A stretch of DNA of 64,000 nucleotides from Novosphingobium sp. (GCF_039595395.1 NZ_JBCNLP010000001.1:2852001-2916000); one strand, 5' to 3'; shown: positions 7,877 to 18,954, counted from the first letter of the stretch. A program made the numbers and translations. The notes: generated by a model from the sequence alone, not told the origin.

Positions 7877-8410
7877 ATGACCCAGACCCAATCCATCGCC
7901 CCCACCGGCCCCCTCGCCGCAGAAATCCACCAGTTGCTGACCGAAGCCTTCGCCCCCACCCGGCTGGAGGTCATCAATGATTCGGCTTCTCACGCCGGCC
8001 ATATGGGCGACGACGGCACGGGCGAATCGCATTTCACCGTCGAGATCGAGAGCGCATCCTTTGCCGGGGTGAACCGCGTGATGCGCCAGCGCATGGTCAA
8101 CCGCGCGCTGGGCGATATTCCGGGCCAGCGCGTGCATGCTCTGGCGATCCGTGCCACCGCTCCGGGGGGAGTAAACCCGTGCCCCGCCGCATTCGCCGCG
8201 CCGCGCGCATCCTGCTGGTGGATGGCGCGGGCCGCGTGCTGCTGTTCCGCTTCACGCCTTCGGACCGGCCGCCCCTGTGGGCCACGCCCGGCGGCGAATG
8301 CGATGAGGGCGAAAGCTTCGACGCCGCCGCCCGCCGCGAGCTTCTGGAAGAAACCGGCATCGACACCGATCCCGGCCCGGAAGTGGCGCGCGGCGGCTGC
8401 GATTTCCTGA
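7877..8410 (+). CDS. bolA: BolA family protein, reading frame running into the next gene
   Basis: Residues 1 to about 97 are a complete BolA domain: LTEAFAPTRLEVINDSASHAGH with the conserved His pair, GESHFTVEIES, then RQRMVNRALGD and VHALAIRATAPG. BolA proteins pair with monothiol glutaredoxins in Fe-S trafficking. After ATAPG the frame continues for about 80 residues of Cys/Arg/Ala-rich sequence that is only the wrong frame of the NUDIX gene. At the switch point is a run of six G (8164-8169). With five, the protein would end Gly-Glu at the TAA at 8172-8174, giving 98 residues, which is the family length. Either a one-base assembly error or a real recent readthrough mutation; the functional gene should be taken as 7877-8174. 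Confidence 0.85.
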   Translation: MTQTQSIAPTGPLAAEIHQLLTEAFAPTRLEVINDSASHAGHMGDDGTGESHFTVEIESASFAGVNRVMRQRMVNRALGDIPGQRVHALAIRATAPGGVNPCPAAFAAPRASCWWMARAACCCSASRLRTGRPCGPRPAANAMRAKASTPPPAASFWKKPASTPIPARKWRAAAAIS

Positions 8411-8625
8411 CCTTCGATGGCGAGCCCGTGACCGGCGATGAGCGTTATTACATCGTGCGCGTCGCTGATCCCGCGATCAACCCCCATGCGCTGACCGCCA
8501 GCGAACAGGCCGTGATGCTCGAGCACCGCTGGTTCACCCCCGAGGAAATCCCCGGCTGGCCAGAGGTGATCTATCCCGAAAACCTGTCCGAATTGCTGGT
8601 CGAAGTCGGGCTGATTCCGGCGTGA
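8179..8625 (+). CDS. NUDIX hydrolase
   Basis: A 148-residue NUDIX protein. The Nudix box is complete: GGECDEGESFDAAARRELLE then ETGI, matching G-x5-E-x7-REUxEExGU, so pyrophosphohydrolase activity on a nucleoside-diphosphate-linked substrate is expected; the substrate is not evident. Starts with GTG, preceded by GGGGGAG about 8 bases upstream, and lies immediately after the expected bolA stop. Its TGA overlaps the first codon of the following hydrolase (8622), so bolA, this gene and the hydrolase probably form one transcript. Confidence 0.9.
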   Translation: MPRRIRRAARILLVDGAGRVLLFRFTPSDRPPLWATPGGECDEGESFDAAARRELLEETGIDTDPGPEVARGGCDFLTFDGEPVTGDERYYIVRVADPAINPHALTASEQAVMLEHRWFTPEEIPGWPEVIYPENLSELLVEVGLIPA

Positions 8626-9504
8626 TCGCCCTGCCCGATCCCCGCCCGGTGGTGCTGCGCTCCGGCGTGACGCTGGATGTGTGCGAGACGGGGCCTGCCA
8701 ATGCCCCCGCGCTGATCTTCCTCCACGGCTTTCCCGAAAGCTGGCGGGCATGGCGGCACCAGATTGCCGATTTCGCGCCGCATTATCGCTGCATCGCCCC
8801 GGATCAGCGCGGCTATGGTGCCTCCTCCAAACCTGCCGGGGTTGCCGATTACGCCCCCGAAAAGCTGGCCGAGGATGTGCTGGCTCTGGCCGATGCCCTG
8901 AGCATGGAGCGCTTCACGCTGATCGGCCATGACTGGGGCGGCGTGGTCGCATGGCTGGCGGCGCACACCGCGCCGGAGCGCATTGCCCGCCTTGCCATCG
9001 CCAATGCGCCGCATCCGGCTCTGTTCCAGCGCCTGCTCTGCGCCAATGCCGAACAGCGCCAGGCATCCGCCTATATCACCGCCCTGCGCGATCCCGCCAT
9101 CGACGAGGATCTGGCGAGCCGAGGCCTTACCCCCACCCTGCTGCACCTGTTCGGCAAGGGCGCCCTTGCCGCCATGGAGCCGGAGGAACGCGCGCATCTG
9201 CTCACCCGCTGGCAGGATGGCGATGCCGCCCGCGCCATGGTGAACTGGTATCGCGCCAGCCCGATCGTGGTGCCTTTGGAGGATCAGCCTGCGCTTGCCC
9301 CCCCTTCCCGCCGCTCTGCCCATGCCGGTTCAGGTGATCTGGGGCATGGAAGACCGCGATCTGCTGCCCGCCTGTCTGGATGGGCTGGAGGATATCTGCC
9401 CCGATTTGCGGATCGCCCGTCTGCCGGGGGTGGGCCATTTTTCACCCTGGGCCGGGGCGGGGCAGGTTTGTGAAGTTCTGGAAGGGTTTTTGAAGGAAGA
9501 ATAA
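8622..9504 (+). pseudogene. alpha/beta hydrolase (epoxide-hydrolase-like), frameshifted
   Basis: Two consecutive frames together encode one 293-residue alpha/beta hydrolase. The first frame gives the oxyanion-hole motif HGFPESW, DQRGYGASSKP and the nucleophile elbow GHDWGG. An Asp nucleophile fits epoxide hydrolases or haloacid/haloalkane dehalogenases rather than esterases. The second frame (from about 9304) gives VQVIWGMEDRDLLP with the acid residue and GVGHFSPWAG with the catalytic His. The switch is at seven C (9298-9304); six C would restore one frame through to the TAA at 9502-9504. As written, the first frame would end at 9473 without the catalytic His. Interpreted as either a one-base assembly insertion or a very recent inactivation, as nothing else is damaged. 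Confidence 0.82.
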
Positions 9505-9713
9505 ATGCGAGGGCCATCGCCCTCGCGCTCCTTTTAATGTCTACGTTGCGCCAAGGGTTCGGCCTTGCGCCCAGTTTGCCGCGCCGCAGGCAGGAATTGA
9601 TGCCTGCGGCGCCCCACCATGGCGCTGGTGGAGAGATTGGGCGCTACGATGCGGCGCCCCCGCCATCTCGCCGGAAGACGTTATGGGAGCGCGAGGGGGT
9701 AACCCCCTCGCAT
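9505..9713 (+). repeat. family-1 intergenic hairpin element, copy 2
   Basis: About 210 bp filling most of the 304-bp gap between the hydrolase gene and hisG. Left end hairpin GCGAGGGC CATC GCCCTCGC (9507-9526), right end hairpin GCGAGGGGG TAA CCCCCTCGC (9691-9711). Inside are GCGCCAAGGGTTCGGCCTTGCGCC (about 9547-9570; itself an imperfect palindrome), and the inner inverted repeat GCGCCGCAGGC / GCCTGCGGCGC with a short loop (about 9581-9612). The right end flank CGGAAGACGTTATGGGAGC is the reverse complement of the left flank of copies 1 and 3, so this copy is in the opposite orientation. The hisG promoter must lie within or just after it. Confidence 0.85.
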
Positions 9714-9808
9714 TTCTCTTCCTGCAAACCTCCCTGCCCCAAACCCGATCACCATCATCGCATCGCGGGCAGTTGCCCTTTTCACGCCCACGGCTTAAGG
9801 CGCGCGCT

Positions 9809-10471
9809 ATGTCCACATCCGCCAAACCGCTCACCTTCGCCATTCCCAAGGGCCGCATTCTGGAGGAGGCCTTGCCTCTGATGGCGCGCGCCGGTGTCGT
9901 GCCCGAGGCCGAGTTCCATAATCCCAAGTGCCGCGCGCTGTCGTTTGCCTGTGAGGACAGCGACATGCGCCTGATCCGCGTGCGCGCTTTCGACGTGGCG
10001 ACCTTCGTGGCCCATGGCGCCGCGCAGGCCGGGATCGTGGGCAGCGATGTGGTGGATGAGTTCGCCTATGCCGATCTTTACGCGCCGGTCGATCTGGACA
10101 TCGGGCATTGCCGCCTCTCGGTCGCCGAGCCGGTCGAGCGCAATCCGGATGATGCCACCGCCAGCCATCTGCGCGTCGCCAGCAAGTATCCCAACCTCAC
10201 GCGCCAGCACTTCGAGCGCCTCGGCATTCAGGCCGAGGTCGTCAAGCTGAACGGCGCGATGGAACTGGCGCCCGGTCTGGGTCTGGCGAGCCGGATCGTC
10301 GATCTGGTTTCGACGGGCAAGACGCTCAAGGACAATGGTCTGGTGGAAACCAGCCAGATCATGACGATTTCGGCGCGTCTGATCGTCAACCGCGCGGCGC
10401 TGAAGACCGATCCGCGTGTCGGCGCGCTGGTGGACCGCTTCCGCGCCTTGGCGGCGAAGGCGGCGGCATGA
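9809..10471 (+). CDS. hisG: ATP phosphoribosyltransferase catalytic subunit (short form)
   Basis: First step of histidine biosynthesis: condenses ATP and PRPP. At 220 residues this is the short form, which lacks the C-terminal regulatory domain and works as a hetero-octamer with the HisRS-like subunit HisZ; hisZ is not in the window. Family landmarks: FAIPKGRILEEALPL at the start, GIVGSDVV, and the PRPP loop region DLVSTGKTLKDNGL. The start MSTSAKPLTF is preferred over upstream in-frame codons, which lie inside the repeat element. hisD follows with an ATGA overlap. Confidence 0.96.
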   Translation: MSTSAKPLTFAIPKGRILEEALPLMARAGVVPEAEFHNPKCRALSFACEDSDMRLIRVRAFDVATFVAHGAAQAGIVGSDVVDEFAYADLYAPVDLDIGHCRLSVAEPVERNPDDATASHLRVASKYPNLTRQHFERLGIQAEVVKLNGAMELAPGLGLASRIVDLVSTGKTLKDNGLVETSQIMTISARLIVNRAALKTDPRVGALVDRFRALAAKAAA

Positions 10472-11763
10472 TCCGGCTCGACACGCAGGAGGCCGGTTTC
10501 GCCGAGGCCTTTGCCGCTCAGGTCGCCAACCGGCGTGAGAGCGATGGCGATGTCAGCGCGCTGGTCACGCAGATTCTGGCCGATGTGCGCGCGCGCGGCG
10601 ACGATGTGCTGGCCGAGCTGACCGGCAAGTTCGACCGCCACCCACTGGTCACCGAAGCCGACTGGCGCATCGATGCCGATGCCTGCCGCACCGCTTACGA
10701 AGCGCTGGCCCCGGAACTGCGCGAGGCTCTGGACACCGCCGCCGAGCGTATCCGCGCCTATCACGCCGCCCAGCTTCCCGAGAACCGCGACTACACCGAT
10801 GCGCAGGGCGTCCGCCTTGGCGCGGTGTGGCGCGCGGTGGATGCGGCGGGGCTCTATGTGCCGGGTGGCCGCGCGGCCTATCCCTCCTCGCTGCTGATGA
10901 ATGCCATTCCGGCCAAGGTGGCGGGCGTGGAGCGCCTTGCCGTCACCACGCCGACGCCGGGCGGGGAGATCAACCCGTTGGTGATGGCCGCCGCGCATAT
11001 CGCCGGTGTGGACGAGATCTGGCGCGTGGGCGGGGCTCAGGCGATTGCCGCGCTGGCCTATGGCACGGAGCGCATCAAGCCGGTGGACGTCATCACCGGC
11101 CCCGGCAACGCCTGGGTGGCCGAGGCCAAGCGTCAGCTTTACGGCGTAGTGGGCATCGATATGGTCGCCGGGCCTTCGGAAATCCTCGTGATTGCCGATG
11201 CCAAGAACGATCCTCACTGGATCGCCGTCGATCTGCTGAGCCAGGCCGAGCATGATCCCGCCGCCCAGTCGATCCTGATCACCGACGATGCGGAGTTTGC
11301 CGAAGCCGTGGCGCAGGCCGTGGAAAGCGAACTGAAGCTGCTGGCCACGCAGGAAGCCGCCCGCGCAAGCTGGGAAACGCATGGCCTGATCATCACCGTG
11401 CGCGATCTTCTGGCCGAAGCCCCGGCGCTGGCCAACGCGCTGGCCGCCGAGCATGTGGAGATCGCCACCGACGATCCGCAGGCCCTGTTCGCCAAGATCC
11501 GCCATGCCGGTTCGGTGTTTCTGGGCCGTCACACGCCCGAGGCCGTGGGCGATTACGTCGCCGGCCCCAACCATGTGCTGCCCACCGGGCGGCGCGCACG
11601 TTTCGCCTCGGGCCTCTCCGTGCTGGATTTCATGAAGCGCACCAGCTTTATCCAGCTCGACGAAGCGGCCCTGCACAAGATTGGCCCCGCCGCCGTGGCT
11701 CTGGCCGACGCCGAGGGCCTGCCCGCCCATGGCCGTTCGGTCTCCATCCGGCTGGGGAAGTGA
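10468..11763 (+). CDS. hisD: histidinol dehydrogenase
   Basis: Catalyses the last two steps of histidine biosynthesis, L-histidinol to L-histidine, using two NAD+ and a zinc ion. The 431-residue length is normal. Typical segments: GLYVPGGRAAYPSSLLMNAIPAKVAGV split across residues about 127-153, VDVITGPGNAWVAEAKR, GIDMVAGPSEILVIAD, the zinc/base region LLSQAEHDP, and the C-terminal GPNHVLPTGRRARFASGLSV. It overlaps hisG by four bases and is followed eight bases later by nusB, so hisG-hisD-nusB-thiL form one operon. Confidence 0.97.
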   Translation: MIRLDTQEAGFAEAFAAQVANRRESDGDVSALVTQILADVRARGDDVLAELTGKFDRHPLVTEADWRIDADACRTAYEALAPELREALDTAAERIRAYHAAQLPENRDYTDAQGVRLGAVWRAVDAAGLYVPGGRAAYPSSLLMNAIPAKVAGVERLAVTTPTPGGEINPLVMAAAHIAGVDEIWRVGGAQAIAALAYGTERIKPVDVITGPGNAWVAEAKRQLYGVVGIDMVAGPSEILVIADAKNDPHWIAVDLLSQAEHDPAAQSILITDDAEFAEAVAQAVESELKLLATQEAARASWETHGLIITVRDLLAEAPALANALAAEHVEIATDDPQALFAKIRHAGSVFLGRHTPEAVGDYVAGPNHVLPTGRRARFASGLSVLDFMKRTSFIQLDEAALHKIGPAAVALADAEGLPAHGRSVSIRLGK

Positions 11764-11770
11764 GGACATT

Positions 11771-12229
11771 ATGAGCAGAGAACACCAAACGCCCCGCAAT
11801 CGCGCCCGTGCCGCCGCCCGTCTGGCGGCCGTTCAGGCGCTGTACCAGCATGAGATGGAGGCCACGCCGATGGCCACGCTGCTGGACGAATTCCACCGCC
11901 ACCGTCTGGGCGCCGAGATCGAGGACGTGCAGTTCCTCGACGCCGACCGCATCCATTTCGACGATGTGGTCAAGGGCACCGTGGCGCGCATCGGCGAGAT
12001 CGACGCGGCCCTCTCCGCCAAGCTGGCCGAGGGCTGGAAGCTGGAGCGCCTCGACAAAACCATGCTCCAGTTGCTGCGCGCGGGCGTCTATGAGCTGATC
12101 GCGCGCGATGACATCGCCATCGGCACGGTCATCAACGAATATGTCGACGTCGCCCATGCCTTCTTCGAAGAGCGCGACGCCAAATTCGTGAACGGCGTGC
12201 TGGACGCGGTGGGCAAATCGGTCCGCTGA
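11771..12229 (+). CDS. nusB: transcription antitermination factor NusB
   Basis: An all-helical RNA-binding protein that, with NusE, binds boxA in rRNA leader transcripts and promotes antitermination. The 152-residue product has the family features RARAAARLAAVQALYQHEME near the start, LERLDKTMLQLLRAGVYEL, and the C-terminal INEYVDVAHAFFEERDAKFVNGVLD. Start ATG is at 11771, eight bases after hisD, with GAGGA just upstream. An upstream extension of the frame into hisD is out of family and ignored. Next gene thiL begins six bases downstream. Confidence 0.97.
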   Translation: MSREHQTPRNRARAAARLAAVQALYQHEMEATPMATLLDEFHRHRLGAEIEDVQFLDADRIHFDDVVKGTVARIGEIDAALSAKLAEGWKLERLDKTMLQLLRAGVYELIARDDIAIGTVINEYVDVAHAFFEERDAKFVNGVLDAVGKSVR

Positions 12230-12235
12230 TCTCCC

Positions 12236-13120
12236 ATGGCGGGCGAGCTTGAATTCATCGCCCGCCTGCGGGATCTGGCCAGTCACCCTGCCGCGCGCGG
12301 GCTCAATGACGATTGCGCGGTGCTGGAGGTGGGCAGCGAGACGCTGATCCTCACCCATGATTCGCTGGCGCAGGGCGTGCATTACCTGCCCGATCAGGAC
12401 ATGGCCGATGTGGCCTGGCGTCTGGTGGCCACCAACCTGTCCGATCTGGCCGCCAAGGGCGCCGATCCTTTGGGCGTGTTGATCGGCTATACGCTGGGCC
12501 GCGATGACGAGCGCTTCCTTGACGGTCTGGGCGAGGCCTTGCGCCATTACGATGTGCCCCTGCTGGGCGGCGACACGATCACGGCGGATGGCCCCCGCAC
12601 GCTGGGGCTGACGGCGATCGGCCGCGCCACCCATCGCCCGGTGCCCTCGCGCGCCGGGGCTCAAGTGGGCGACGGCATCTGGATCACCGGAGCCGTCGGT
12701 GCGGCGATGCTGGGTCTGGAGGCTTTGCAGGCCGGTGACAGCGATCCTGCCGCCAGCCTTGCCTATCGCCGCCCCGATGCCTTGTTGGCGCAGGGTCAGG
12801 CGCTCGCCCCGCTGGTCACCGCGATGATGGATCTGTCCGATGGCCTGCTGCTCGATGCCTATCGCATGGGCATCGCCAGCGGCGTCACGCTCGCCATCGA
12901 CAGCGCCGCCGTGCCCATTGCCACGCCCGAAGGTCGCCGCGATGAGGCCCTGCGCTGGGGCGACGACTATCAGTTGCTCTTTATCCTGCCCGACAGCGTT
13001 CAGCCGCCCGTGACCGCACATCGCATCGGTAAGGTCTTGGCGCGAAAGGACGCTCCGCTCATGCTCGATGGGCGATTGCTGGCCGATGCCAGCCATCTGG
13101 GCTGGCAGCACGAGGGTTAA
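12236..13120 (+). CDS. thiL: thiamine-phosphate kinase
   Basis: Phosphorylates thiamine monophosphate to the active thiamine diphosphate. The 294-residue product has the AIR-synthase-like fold with ATP/Mg motifs: GLNDDCAVL, ILTHDSLAQGVHY, the ATNLSDLAAKGADPLG helix, LLGGDTI and MMDLSDGLLLDA. The N-terminus GELEFIARLRDLA is typical of the family. nusB and thiL adjacency is conserved in many proteobacteria. The next gene, hppA, has a separate 268-bp upstream region, so thiL likely ends the his-nusB operon. Confidence 0.95.
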   Translation: MAGELEFIARLRDLASHPAARGLNDDCAVLEVGSETLILTHDSLAQGVHYLPDQDMADVAWRLVATNLSDLAAKGADPLGVLIGYTLGRDDERFLDGLGEALRHYDVPLLGGDTITADGPRTLGLTAIGRATHRPVPSRAGAQVGDGIWITGAVGAAMLGLEALQAGDSDPAASLAYRRPDALLAQGQALAPLVTAMMDLSDGLLLDAYRMGIASGVTLAIDSAAVPIATPEGRRDEALRWGDDYQLLFILPDSVQPPVTAHRIGKVLARKDAPLMLDGRLLADASHLGWQHEG

Positions 13121-13388
13121 TCGACACCCTGCCAAGTTGCGATGCCACAAAGCCAAGCATCTGATCGAAAAGACAACTCAAACCGATCAGCCTTTTCTTA
13201 CCGCATCGCAACAAAAGAGCTGATCGCTACTTTTCCGAAATTCCCCATATTGGTCAAAGTTTTCTTTGCCGAAATCACCCTCTCCACTATGATCGCACTG
13301 CACCGTCTTCGCCCCATAGGATAGAAAGAGGGCACAAACCGGGCGGGCAGGCGCAATTTTGCGCCATGGAAGAGAGGGGAGCGGCTTG

Positions 13389-15503
<2,115 letters not shown>

Positions 15504-15552
15504 AAAACACCTTGTTCGCGTTAGTTATTCTTTCGCGGATCACCTGCTAGAG

Positions 15553-15587
15553 CTTCTCCATCGGTACAGGTCGCGCCGATGGAGAAG
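15553..15587 (+). promoter_or_regulatory. 12-bp inverted repeat between hppA and the acetyltransferase gene
   Basis: CTTCTCCATCGG (15553-15564) and CCGATGGAGAAG (15576-15587) form a perfect 12-bp stem with an 11-base loop. It lies 50 bases after the hppA stop, and its right arm contains the purine-rich GGAGAAG that would be the ribosome binding site of the GTG start at 15596. It could terminate hppA transcription (no T-run follows) or hide the ribosome binding site of the downstream gene. Confidence 0.6.
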
Positions 15588-15595
15588 ATTGTTTC

Positions 15596-16720
15596 GTGCT
15601 TGCCCCGCCCCACCTCGCATCGGATCACGCGCATCGCGCCGTGCTGCGTGCCATCGACTGGCGGGATATGGAAAGCTCCCAGGCCATCGCGCGCTGGGAT
15701 GCGCTGGCAATGCGGGCCAGCGAGCCCAATCCCTTCCTCGAAAGCTGGTATCTGCTGGCTTCGTTGCGAGCATTGCAGCCGGCGCGAGTGCAACTGTGGT
15801 GTGTTGAGAGCGATGGCGCCCTGATCGGGCTGCTGCCGGTGCAGGCCGCGCGATCTTATTACGGGCGGCCCATTCCTCATCTGGCGGGCTGGACTCACCC
15901 CAACAGCTTCCTCGGCGCCCCCCTGGTGGCGCGCGGCGCGGAAGAGACTTTCTGGCAAGCCCTGCTGGCCCATGCGGACAAGCATGCCGGACTGGGCCTG
16001 TTCCTCCATCTCACCGACCTGCCGCTGAGCGGGGCGCTGGCCGACGCCCTGCGGATTGTGCTGGCAAGCCGCCCGCATGCTCTGGTCTGGCGCGAAGAGC
16101 GCGCGATGCTGTCCTCCCCGCTCTCGCCCGAGGCCTATCTGGAGGCCTCCATGTCCGGCAAGAAACGCAAGGAACTGCGCCGCCAGCATGCGCGCCTGTC
16201 GGAAACCGGCGCCCTGGCGGTCGAGCGCCACCGTGACGCCACCGATCTGGCCGCATGGATCGAGCAGTTCCTGACCCTCGAAGCCGCCGGATGGAAAGGC
16301 AAGGCCGGTTCCGCCCTCGCCTGCCGCCCCGACACCGCCGCCCTGTTCCGGGAGGCGATGAATGGCGCGGCACAGGCGGGGCATCTGGAACGCATCGCAC
16401 TGACGCTGGATGGGCGGCCCATCGCCATGCTCGCCAATCTGCTGACGCCGCCCATGGGGTTCAGCTACAAGACCGCTTTCGATGAGAGCCTCTCCCGCTT
16501 TTCGCCGGGGGTGCTGCTGCAGCGGGAAAATCTGGCGTTGCTTGACGATGCCGCCATCTCAGCCTGCGACAGTTGCGCCGCCGCCGATCACCCGATGATC
16601 GACCATATCTGGAGAGAGCGCCGCGCGGTGGGGAGGGTTTCCATCGCGATTGGCGGGGCATTGCGGCGGATGCTGTTCAGGGAAATTGTAAAAAGAGAGC
16701 GGCAGGAAGAGTGGAAGTAG
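15596..16720 (+). CDS. GNAT-type acetyltransferase (CelD/BcsL, Acetyltransf_6 family)
   Basis: A 374-residue protein of the CelD/BcsL group: an N-terminal domain opening with W-D-AL-..EPNPFLESWYLL (the family's 'xxNPFxSxxW' region), then the Acetyltransf_6 GNAT domain at about 170-320 containing SGKKRKELRRQHARL, AAGWKGKAGSALACRP and FSYKTAFDESLSRFSPGVLL. Members take part in polysaccharide or cell-envelope acyl transfer, but no partner gene is adjacent, so the role is open. Start is GTG 15596, with GGAGAAG about 8 bases upstream inside a hairpin arm. It is convergent with uvrC across a repeat element. Confidence 0.85.
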   Translation: MLAPPHLASDHAHRAVLRAIDWRDMESSQAIARWDALAMRASEPNPFLESWYLLASLRALQPARVQLWCVESDGALIGLLPVQAARSYYGRPIPHLAGWTHPNSFLGAPLVARGAEETFWQALLAHADKHAGLGLFLHLTDLPLSGALADALRIVLASRPHALVWREERAMLSSPLSPEAYLEASMSGKKRKELRRQHARLSETGALAVERHRDATDLAAWIEQFLTLEAAGWKGKAGSALACRPDTAALFREAMNGAAQAGHLERIALTLDGRPIAMLANLLTPPMGFSYKTAFDESLSRFSPGVLLQRENLALLDDAAISACDSCAAADHPMIDHIWRERRAVGRVSIAIGGALRRMLFREIVKRERQEEWK

Positions 16721-16723
16721 AAG

Positions 16724-16959
16724 ATGCGAGGGGGTTACCCCCTCGCGCTCCCATAACGTCTTCCGACGCTCGGGCAGTGGCACCCGATCCGGGCGCACCA
16801 ACTCTCCACCTGCACCACCTAAAGCGCCGCAGGCATTAGCTCTCTGAACTGCGCGCCATGCTGGCATTTTCTGCCTGCGGCGCCGCAATCTGGGCGCAAC
16901 GCCGAACCCTTGGCGCAAGGTCGACAGTAAAGGGAGCGCGAGGGCGATGGCCCTCGCAT
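16724..16959 (-). repeat. family-1 intergenic hairpin element, copy 3
   Basis: About 236 bp between the convergent acetyltransferase gene and uvrC. Left end hairpin GCGAGGGGG TTA CCCCCTCGC (16726-16746), right end hairpin GCGAGGGC GATG GCCCTCGC (16938-16957). Inner inverted repeat GCGCCGCAGGC (about 16824) and GCCTGCGGCGC (about 16875), and the GGGCGCAACGCCGAACCCTT block that matches the complement of copy 2. The left hairpin and its GCTCCCATnACGTCTTCCGACG flank are nearly identical to copy 1, while the right end matches the left end of copy 2 in reverse. Confidence 0.85.
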
Positions 16960-16981
16960 CTTCTCTTTCCTTGAACGTTCT

Positions 16982-18925
16982 TCATCCCCCCGGATGATAG
17001 AAATCATACACCGCCCGCGCCACGGTTTCCGAAACCCCCGGCGCCCGCACCAGATCGTCCAGCGCCGCCGCCCGCACCCGGCTCGCCGTACCGAAATGCA
17101 GCAACAGCGCGCGTTTCCGCGCAGGCCCGATGCCGGGGATCTCGTCCAGCGGAGACGCCGTGATCGCGCGCGAACGCTTGTCACGGTGGGCGCCGATCAC
17201 GAAGCGGTGAACCTCGTCGCGCAGGCGTTGCAGGTGGAACAGCACGGGGGAGTTGACCGGCAGCATCTTCTCGCGACCATCGGGGAAGTGGAAGACCTCG
17301 CGCCCGTCGCGGCCGTGGTGGGGGCCCTTGGCGATGCCGATGATGGCCACATCTTCCACGCCCAGTTCGTTCACCACCTCCATCACGGCGCTGAGTTGGC
17401 CTTTGCCGCCGTCGATCAGGATCAGGTCGGGCCACAGGCCCTTGTCGCGCTCGGGGTCTTCCTCCATCACGCGGCCGAAGCGGCGGGCGAGGACTTCGCG
17501 CATCATGCCGAAATCGTCGTTGGTCTCGGCCTGCTTGATGTTCCACTTGCGGTACTGGCCCTTGATGAAGCCTTCCGGCCCTGCGACAATCATCGCGCCG
17601 AGGGCATGGGCGCCCTGGATGTGGCTGTTGTCGTAGACTTCGACGCGCTGGGGGATCTCGGGCAGGTCGAGGAATTCGGTCATCTCGCGCCAGATTTTGG
17701 CCTTGGTGCCGGTTTCGGCGGCGCGGCGGTCGAGCGCTTCGACGGCGTTGCGCGTGGCTTGATCCACCAATCGCTTGCGGTCGCCGCGCTGGGGCATGGC
17801 GATGTCCACCTTGCCGCCCGCGCCCTCTTTCAGCGCCTCGGCCAGCAGGTCGCTTTCCGGTAATTCGCGGTCCAGCAGAATGACGCGCGGAGGCGGCACC
17901 TCCTCGTAGAATTGCGCGAGGAAGCTTTGCATCACCTCGGCCTCTTCCAGACCCTCGGTGTGGGTGGGGAAGAAGGCGCGGTGACCCCAGTTCTGGCCGC
18001 CACGGATAAAGAAGGCCTGAATGGCGATCTGGCCGCTCTTCACCGCCATGGCGAAGATGTCGGCGTTGGGCAGGCCCTCGGCATGGATGGCCTGCGAGCC
18101 CTGAATGAAGGTCGCGGCACGCAGGCGGTCGCGCAGCATGGCGGCGCGTTCAAAGTCAAGATCTTCGGCGGCCTGCGCCATCTGGGCCTCGATCTCGCGC
18201 TGCACCGCATTGGATTTGCCACCGAGGAAATCACGCGCCTGCCGCACGAGGTCGGCATAGCCGTCCTTGTCGATGCGATCCACGCAGGGCGCGCTGCAAC
18301 GCTTGATCTGGTAGAGCAGGCAGGGCCGATCACGACGGCTCATAAAGCTGTCGGTGCAACTGCGCAGCAGGAACAGCTTTTGCAGCGCGTTGATCGTGGT
18401 GTTCACCGATCCGGCGCTGGCGAAGGGGCCATAGTAATTGCCCACCGCCTTGCGCGCGCCGCGATGCTTGGAGATGCGCGGAAAATCGTGATCGGTGCGC
18501 AGCAGAATGAACGGAAAGCTCTTATCGTCGCGCAGCAGCACATTGTAGGGCGGCCGGAAGCGCTTGATCAGCTGCGCCTCCAGCAGCAGCGCCTCGGCCT
18601 CCGAATTGGTGGTGATGATCGTCATGCCCCGGCATTGCGAGACCATGCGCTGCAGCCGCAGAGGCAGGCGATCGACCTGCGTGTAATTGGCCACGCGGTT
18701 GCGCAGCGCCCGCGCCTTGCCGACATACAGCACATCGCCGCGCACATCGGTCATGCGATAGACGCCGGGGCGCGCGGGCAGCGTGGCCAGCACCTCGCGG
18801 ATGGCGGCGACGCCCGCGTCGAGATCGGGATGCTCGCTGCCGCCCCGGATCAGGCGCGTGGCGGCATCCTCGTGGAAGCGGTTGGGGCTGGCTGGAATGT
18901 TGGGGCCGGATGAGTCGGTGGGCAT
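16982..18925 (-). CDS. uvrC: excinuclease ABC subunit C
   Basis: Makes both incisions in nucleotide excision repair. The 647-residue product shows, in order: the GIY-YIG nuclease domain (about 50-130; GVYRMTDVRGDVLYVGKA and NYTQVD), the region with a four-Cys-like CLLYQIKRCSAPC, a UVR domain (about 190-235; EDLDFERAAMLRDRLRA) that binds UvrB, an RNase-H-like endonuclease domain (VEVYDNSHIQGAHALGAM, LILIDGGKGQL), and C-terminal helix-hairpin-helix motifs (LDEIPGIGPARKRALLLHFG). Start MPTDSSGPN is preferred; upstream in-frame codons lie in the TonB receptor terminator. The TGA is in the gap next to repeat copy 3. Confidence 0.97.
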   Translation of the reverse strand: MPTDSSGPNIPASPNRFHEDAATRLIRGGSEHPDLDAGVAAIREVLATLPARPGVYRMTDVRGDVLYVGKARALRNRVANYTQVDRLPLRLQRMVSQCRGMTIITTNSEAEALLLEAQLIKRFRPPYNVLLRDDKSFPFILLRTDHDFPRISKHRGARKAVGNYYGPFASAGSVNTTINALQKLFLLRSCTDSFMSRRDRPCLLYQIKRCSAPCVDRIDKDGYADLVRQARDFLGGKSNAVQREIEAQMAQAAEDLDFERAAMLRDRLRAATFIQGSQAIHAEGLPNADIFAMAVKSGQIAIQAFFIRGGQNWGHRAFFPTHTEGLEEAEVMQSFLAQFYEEVPPPRVILLDRELPESDLLAEALKEGAGGKVDIAMPQRGDRKRLVDQATRNAVEALDRRAAETGTKAKIWREMTEFLDLPEIPQRVEVYDNSHIQGAHALGAMIVAGPEGFIKGQYRKWNIKQAETNDDFGMMREVLARRFGRVMEEDPERDKGLWPDLILIDGGKGQLSAVMEVVNELGVEDVAIIGIAKGPHHGRDGREVFHFPDGREKMLPVNSPVLFHLQRLRDEVHRFVIGAHRDKRSRAITASPLDEIPGIGPARKRALLLHFGTASRVRAAALDDLVRAPGVSETVARAVYDFYHPGG

Positions 18926-18954
18926 CGCCCCCAGATAGGGTATCGCATGCCAAA

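Noticed and set aside
13142..13324. A 60-codon frame upstream of hppA
   Set aside because: No ribosome site, no family, composition unlike neighbours; more likely promoter DNA.
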